Part shown: one piece after another, positions 6,971 through 10,128 of the stretch
How positions within the stretch are numbered: position 1 is the stretch's first letter
Layout of the letters: each line of letters starts with the position of its first letter
DNA from: CAZNUM01 sp964539305
Lineage (GTDB): Bacteria; Fidelibacterota; Marinisomatia; Marinisomatales; TCS55
Direction of reading: 5' to 3'
Assembly: GCA_964539305.1 (NCBI GenBank)
Contig: CAZIIM010000040.1
Location: forward strand, 1-10,128
Length of the DNA stretch: 10,128 nt
Translations under genes and position numbers: made by a program
Notes under the pieces: model-generated
Told to the model about the DNA's origin: nothing
The model's input: the letters and a program-made list of their open reading frames with translations, nothing else
Database searches by the model: none

Positions 6971-7003
6971 ATGTTCACTTTTTATGGTCTGGAACCGAAA
7001 TGA
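6971..7003 (+). other. 10-codon mini-ORF bridging DUF512 gene and der
   Basis: ATG at 6971, five bases after the DUF512 stop, opens a 10-residue frame (MFTFYGLEPK) whose TGA overlaps the der start as ATGA (7000-7003). It could let terminating ribosomes reinitiate and be handed to der. No own Shine-Dalgarno sequence; chance is a realistic explanation. Confidence 0.2.
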
Positions 7004-8316
7004 GTAAACCCGTCATCGCAATTGTGGGTCGTCCGAATGTTGGAAAGTCCACCTTATTCAATCGTTTGCTGAGGCAGCGGAAAGCGATTGTGGATCCCAC
7101 CGAAGGAATTACCCGTGACCGGATTTACGGTGATGTGGAGTGGACCGGAAGGCAATTCACCTTCGTAGATACGGGTGGCTATATTCCGGAAGACACGGAA
7201 GTAATCAATGCTGCTGTGCGGGCCCAGGCCAGTGCTGCCATTGAGGAAGCGTCTTTGATTCTTTTCATGGTTGACGGCAAAACAGGTCCTACCCCCGTTG
7301 ACCACGACCTGGCGCAACTCATCCGGGAAGCAGGAAAGCCAGTTATTCTGGTAGTAAACAAATGCGATGGTCTGCATCAGGATGAGCAGGTTCATGCCTT
7401 TTTTGAACTGGGGATAGAACCGGTGGCTCCCCTGTCTGCCCTGAACGGTCGTTTGACCGGTGATCTCCTGGATCGTATTCTGGAGTTTCTGCACCTGCCG
7501 TCAACGCCGGTGGAAGCGGAGAAGAAACCGGTAATGCGATTGGCCATAGTGGGTATGCCCAATGTGGGTAAATCTTCCCTGGTGAATGCCCTGCTCCAGA
7601 AAGAACAGTCCATTGTGACTCCGATCGCTGGCACGACCAGAGATTCCATTGATTCGATTCTGAAATGGTACGGAAAGGAAATTGTTCTGGTTGATACGGC
7701 CGGTTTACGGAAGAAATCCCGTGTCAATGACAGTATCGAATTTTATTCCAATGTGAGGGCCCTGCGTGCCATTGAACACAGTAATGTAGTCCTAGTGTTG
7801 ATTGATGCTTCAAAGGGGTTTGGTAAGCAGGATAAAGCCATTGTGGACCTGGTAATCAAGAAAGGGAAAGGACTGGTTCTGGTAGTGAATAAATGGGATC
7901 TGGTGAAAAAGGACGCTCATACGATGAGTGAATTCAACCGGGAGATTTCGGGCCAGTTCAAAGCGTTAGAGGATTATCCCATTTTGTACGTTTCAGCGCT
8001 GACCCGGCAGCGGATTTCCCGTGTCCTGGACCAGGCCTACCAAGTGTATGAAGCCCGTCAGAAACAGGTATCCACCTCAAAATTGAATGAGTTTCTCCAA
8101 CAGGTTTTCCGTCAACAACCACCACCGGCCGTCCAGGGGAAGGTCATCAAACTCAACTACATGGTGCAGGTTCATCAGGCTCCGCCCGTGTTTGCCGTGT
8201 TCACCAATTTCCCTTCCCTGATTCCACAGCATTACAAACGGTTTCTGGAGAATCGGCTCAGGGAAACCTTTCAGTTTAACGGCGTCCCCCTGCGATTGTC
8301 CTTCAGAAAAAAATGA
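7000..8316 (+). CDS. der: ribosome biogenesis GTPase Der (EngA)
   Basis: Der is an essential double GTPase that binds the 50S subunit and is needed for its late assembly. All signatures are present in this 438-residue protein. G domain 1 has P-loop GRPNVGKS (10-17), switch GITRD (37-40 region), DTGG (57-60), NKCD (120-123) and SAL (146-148). G domain 2 has GMPNVGKS (185-192), GTTRD (211-215), DTAGLRKKSR (232-241) and NKWD (297-300). Residues about 350-435 form the C-terminal KH-like domain ending in 'FNGVPLRLSFRKK'. Length and order match the family. The start is fixed by the N-terminal strand before the first P-loop; a weak TGGAA (6990-6994) lies 5 bases upstream. It follows the DUF512 gene by 34 bp and overlaps yigZ by four bases (ATGA), so the three are very probably cotranscribed. 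Confidence 0.98.
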   Translation: MSKPVIAIVGRPNVGKSTLFNRLLRQRKAIVDPTEGITRDRIYGDVEWTGRQFTFVDTGGYIPEDTEVINAAVRAQASAAIEEASLILFMVDGKTGPTPVDHDLAQLIREAGKPVILVVNKCDGLHQDEQVHAFFELGIEPVAPLSALNGRLTGDLLDRILEFLHLPSTPVEAEKKPVMRLAIVGMPNVGKSSLVNALLQKEQSIVTPIAGTTRDSIDSILKWYGKEIVLVDTAGLRKKSRVNDSIEFYSNVRALRAIEHSNVVLVLIDASKGFGKQDKAIVDLVIKKGKGLVLVVNKWDLVKKDAHTMSEFNREISGQFKALEDYPILYVSALTRQRISRVLDQAYQVYEARQKQVSTSKLNEFLQQVFRQQPPPAVQGKVIKLNYMVQVHQAPPVFAVFTNFPSLIPQHYKRFLENRLRETFQFNGVPLRLSFRKK

Positions 8317-8948
8317 AATTTATTCCCTCCGGGCCGGCCGAGTATTCGCTCCGTGAAAAACGCTCTGAATTTATTGCTGTTCTGGTACCGGTTACGGATA
8401 TTGCTGAATTCCAGGCTTTTCAGCGCCGGCTGCGGGGCAAGCATCCCAATGCACGTCATATTTGCTGGGGGCGGATCCTGGAACAGAGCGGGATGACTAC
8501 TGAAGCCAGCTCCGATGGAGGAGAACCCTCTGGATCAGCCGGTCGACCCATCCTGAATCAATTGAAATCGGCTGCCGTGGTTAATGCGGCTGTTTTTGTC
8601 ATTCGTTATTTCGGGGGTGTTAAGCTGGGGAAAAGGGGATTAACCGACGCCTACCGTCGTGCCACCCAAGAAGTGCTGAACAGGGCAAAACTACTACCCT
8701 GGGTATCCAGAACAACGGTGATAGTTTCAGGTCCCCTGGAATTTTATGGTGATATTAACCGGATCAGTGGCAAATTCGGCGGAAAAATGATTGCGGATCA
8801 TTCTGCTGAAACAGTCATGATGGAAATTGAGTTTTCCCTGGAAAGGGGAAAAGAATTCTCGAGGGAGTTACGCGCACGATTCGGTAAAGACCTTCGCGTA
8901 AAAATAGAGGAACGAGCGCGCGCCAAACCAAGGAGGGTATCAAGGTAA
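8313..8948 (+). CDS. yigZ: YigZ/IMPACT-family protein (UPF0029 + DUF1949)
   Basis: This 211-residue protein has the two-domain layout of E. coli YigZ. The N-terminal UPF0029/IMPACT domain (about 1-120) carries the conserved SSDGGEPSGSAGRPIL (66-81) and VIRYFGGVKLG (96-106); HPNARHICW (44-52) is the usual upstream motif. A ferredoxin-like DUF1949 domain follows (about 135-198). The tail from 199 is basic (RARAKPRRVSR). Eukaryotic IMPACT relatives control the translation kinase GCN2; the bacterial role is poorly defined, though structure suggests nucleic-acid or ribosome-related binding. The start codon overlaps the der stop (ATGA, 8313-8316), implying translational coupling and a shared function in translation. 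Its last codons (8909-8920) also encode the left arm of an inverted repeat that reaches beyond the stop. Confidence 0.93.
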   Translation: MKFIPSGPAEYSLREKRSEFIAVLVPVTDIAEFQAFQRRLRGKHPNARHICWGRILEQSGMTTEASSDGGEPSGSAGRPILNQLKSAAVVNAAVFVIRYFGGVKLGKRGLTDAYRRATQEVLNRAKLLPWVSRTTVIVSGPLEFYGDINRISGKFGGKMIADHSAETVMMEIEFSLERGKEFSRELRARFGKDLRVKIEERARAKPRRVSR

Positions 8949-8983
8949 AAGGAGTTGGCAAGAGAAAGTACCGCGCTCGTTCC
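8909..8983 (+). repeat. 12-bp perfect inverted repeat with nested pairing at the yigZ-nuclease junction
   Basis: GGAACGAGCGCG (8909-8920, inside the end of yigZ) pairs perfectly with CGCGCTCGTTCC (8972-8983). Inside it, GCCAA (8922-8926) pairs with TTGGC (8955-8959), leaving a one-base bulge on the left, 12 bases on the right and a 28-base apical loop that holds a consensus AAGGAGG (8930-8936). Loop bases GGTAAAA (8944-8950) can also pair with TTTTACC (9000-9006) beyond the stem, a possible pseudoknot. The right arm ends directly before an ATG at 8984. No T-run follows, so this is not a simple terminator. An RNA element (processing, stability or translation control) is inferred. Confidence 0.5.
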
Positions 8984-9028
8984 ATGGTCTTAGACACCGT
9001 TTTACCGGAAAGGTTCCAAATAAAATGA
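8984..9028 (+). other. 14-codon mini-ORF ending in the nuclease start codon
   Basis: ATG at 8984, immediately after the inverted-repeat right arm, opens a 14-residue frame (MVLDTVLPERFQIK) whose TGA overlaps the next start as ATGA (9025-9028). It lacks a well-placed Shine-Dalgarno sequence. It could be a coupling leader like the one before der, or chance. Confidence 0.2.
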
Positions 9029-10002
9029 AAAAAGATTATAAAACTGTCATTTTTATGATGGCCATCACGTGGCTGCTGGCTGTATCGGCCTGCGGCCAAA
9101 CACCTGAGCCGTTAAAAATTGGTTTCTGGAATGTGGAAAATCTTTTTGATCTGAAAGATGACCCGGGGATACGGGATGAAGAATTTGCCCTGGGAGGATC
9201 CAAAGGAGTCACCCAGGAGATTTATGATTTGAAACTGAAACACTGTTCGGAAGTACTCGCAGATTTGAATGCCGATGTCATCGGGCTCTGCGAAGTGGAA
9301 AACAGAGGAATGATGGAAGCCTTGAACCGGGCGTATACCGGACGGGATTACCAGATTGTTCATTATGATTCCCCGGATGAACGGGGAATTGACTGTGCTC
9401 TGTTTTATGATCCGGATAAATTTGAAGTTCTGGAGAGTAAACCGATTACGAATCCCCTGCCGAAGGGTGATCATACCCGGGACGTTCTTTACGTGAAGGG
9501 AAAGTTTCAGGGACAGCTTCTGCATCTGTTTGTGAATCACTGGCCCTCTAACTGGAGAGGGAAAGAAAAAGCGATTCCCAAGCGGGCGGCAACAGCGAAT
9601 CTAATTGTGGCTGAGGTTACCAAAATTTTGAAGGCGAATCCTCTGGCAGAAATTCTGTTAATGGGCGATTTCAACGAAAATCCTGACGACTCCAATGTCC
9701 AATCCCTGAAGGCGACGGGACTGGTGAGTCTAATGGAGCCGATGGTGGGAACGCCCGGGAAAGGTACCTACGTTTACAGGGGAGAGGATTTTTTCCTGGA
9801 CCAGTTTATCGTGAGTCCGGGGCTTCAGGACCAGGAAGGATTGTTTATTCAACCCGGTGCTGTCACGATTCTGGACCAGGCCAAGTACCGTCAGCAGGGG
9901 GGGGAATTTGCTCACTATCCATTCCGTTTCTGGGCCGGAAACCGGTTGCTGGGAGGTTATTCCGATCATCTGGCAATTGAAGTAAAAATCGCCAGGAAAT
10001 AA
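9025..10002 (+). CDS. exported endonuclease/exonuclease/phosphatase-family lipoprotein
   Basis: This 325-residue protein has the DNase I-like fold of the endonuclease/exonuclease/phosphatase (EEP) family. A basic start, a hydrophobic stretch (8-20) and AVSAC with Cys23 form a lipoprotein signal, so the enzyme should sit outside the cytoplasm. EEP signatures follow in order: GFWNVENLF (Asn36, Glu38), GLCEVE with metal ligand Glu90, GIDCALFYD (Asp123), NHWPS (Asn171, His172), GDFNENP (Asp215, Asn217) and YSDHLAIE (Asp314, His315). All active-site positions are retained, so it is probably active on nucleic acid or another phosphodiester; an extracellular or periplasmic nuclease for DNA/RNA scavenging is the likely role, but sphingomyelinase- or phosphatase-like activity cannot be excluded. 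GGAAAGG (9007-9013) is a good ribosome-binding site 11 bases before ATG. It is 76 bp after yigZ, so cotranscription is possible but its function is unrelated. Confidence 0.9.
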   Translation: MKKDYKTVIFMMAITWLLAVSACGQTPEPLKIGFWNVENLFDLKDDPGIRDEEFALGGSKGVTQEIYDLKLKHCSEVLADLNADVIGLCEVENRGMMEALNRAYTGRDYQIVHYDSPDERGIDCALFYDPDKFEVLESKPITNPLPKGDHTRDVLYVKGKFQGQLLHLFVNHWPSNWRGKEKAIPKRAATANLIVAEVTKILKANPLAEILLMGDFNENPDDSNVQSLKATGLVSLMEPMVGTPGKGTYVYRGEDFFLDQFIVSPGLQDQEGLFIQPGAVTILDQAKYRQQGGEFAHYPFRFWAGNRLLGGYSDHLAIEVKIARK

Positions 10003-10042
10003 TCCTTTCCTCGGTTGCTTCCCATGAAAAAATCCCCTAAGT

Positions 10043-10071
10043 TTGCGGGCATTTTAAAGGCGGTTTAAAAA
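10043..10071 (+). promoter_or_regulatory. candidate promoter for the initiator tRNA gene
   Basis: TTGCGG (10043-10048) and TAAAAA (10066-10071) lie 17 bp apart, each matching 4 of 6 consensus bases. The predicted start would fall within a few bases of the mature tRNA 5' end, which is tight. An inverted repeat TTTTAAA-GGCGG-TTTAAAA (10052-10070) covers the spacer and -10. The region 10003-10081 has no convincing terminator for the nuclease gene. Confidence 0.3.
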
Positions 10072-10081
10072 TCATTCATGA

Positions 10082-10128
<47 letters not shown>

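Noticed and set aside
7054..7494. Long open frame on the - strand inside der
   Set aside because: It is fully antisense to a highly conserved GTPase, shows no recognisable domain, and is explained by codon bias of the real gene. The same holds for the antisense frames at 9112-9540 and 5625-6014.
9995..10010. GGAAA-6-TTTCC as terminator of the nuclease gene
   Set aside because: Five weak base pairs without a following T-run; not convincing.
10052..10070. TTTTAAA-GGCGG-TTTAAAA as an operator or terminator
   Set aside because: TTTAAA is itself palindromic, so the symmetry is cheap in A+T-rich DNA; there is no T-run and it overlaps the likely tRNA promoter.

Overview
This window (about 10.1 kb) is ordinary chromosomal DNA bounded by two tRNA genes that run off its ends. 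At the left is the 3' half of a tRNA-Gly(CCC). At the right is the 5' half of an initiator tRNA-fMet(CAT). Between them lie eight protein genes, seven on the + strand and one on the - strand. The organism looks like a Gram-negative-type bacterium: there are two predicted lipoproteins, a DUF4382 plus carboxypeptidase-regulatory-like lipoprotein of a kind common in the Bacteroidota/Calditrichota/Marinimicrobia neighbourhood, several genes with weak or no Shine-Dalgarno sequence, and coding DNA near 45-50% G+C in hand-counted samples. The phylum assignment is inference from gene content and is low confidence.

Left part (1-2292): tRNA-Gly is followed by an A+T-rich stretch (about 31% G+C over 61-240). 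It holds an open frame with no start codon that may be a decayed gene. Then come a membrane-anchored alpha/beta hydrolase (+) and, converging on it, a DUF4382 lipoprotein (-). The 237-bp divergent spacer between the lipoprotein and the next gene carries two short inverted repeats and a 16-codon upstream ORF.

Middle part (2293-5470): a two-gene unit encodes a five-helix membrane phosphatase/phosphotransferase of the LtaS/MdoB sulfatase-fold family and, 2 bp downstream, a saccharopine-dehydrogenase-fold oxidoreductase resembling lysine 6-dehydrogenase. It is closed by a perfect 13-bp hairpin terminator that starts inside the stop codon.

Right part (5471-10128): a 200-bp regulatory region with two palindromes (one an exact TGTGA-N6-TCACA, CRP-like) precedes a run of radical-SAM DUF512 protein, ribosome-assembly GTPase Der, YigZ/IMPACT-family protein and an exported endonuclease/exonuclease/phosphatase-family lipoprotein. 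DUF512-der-yigZ reads as a translation-themed housekeeping operon: der and yigZ overlap by ATGA. The link to the nuclease gene is less certain. The yigZ/nuclease junction holds a 12-bp perfect inverted repeat with nested pairing, the most structured unexplained element in the window.

I did not find a defence island, CRISPR array, insertion sequence or an obviously new multi-gene system. The candidates worth following are the yigZ-nuclease junction structure, the CRP-like site, the uncharacterised DUF512 enzyme tied to Der, the LtaS-like/lysine-dehydrogenase-like gene pair, and the degenerate A+T-rich tract beside tRNA-Gly.
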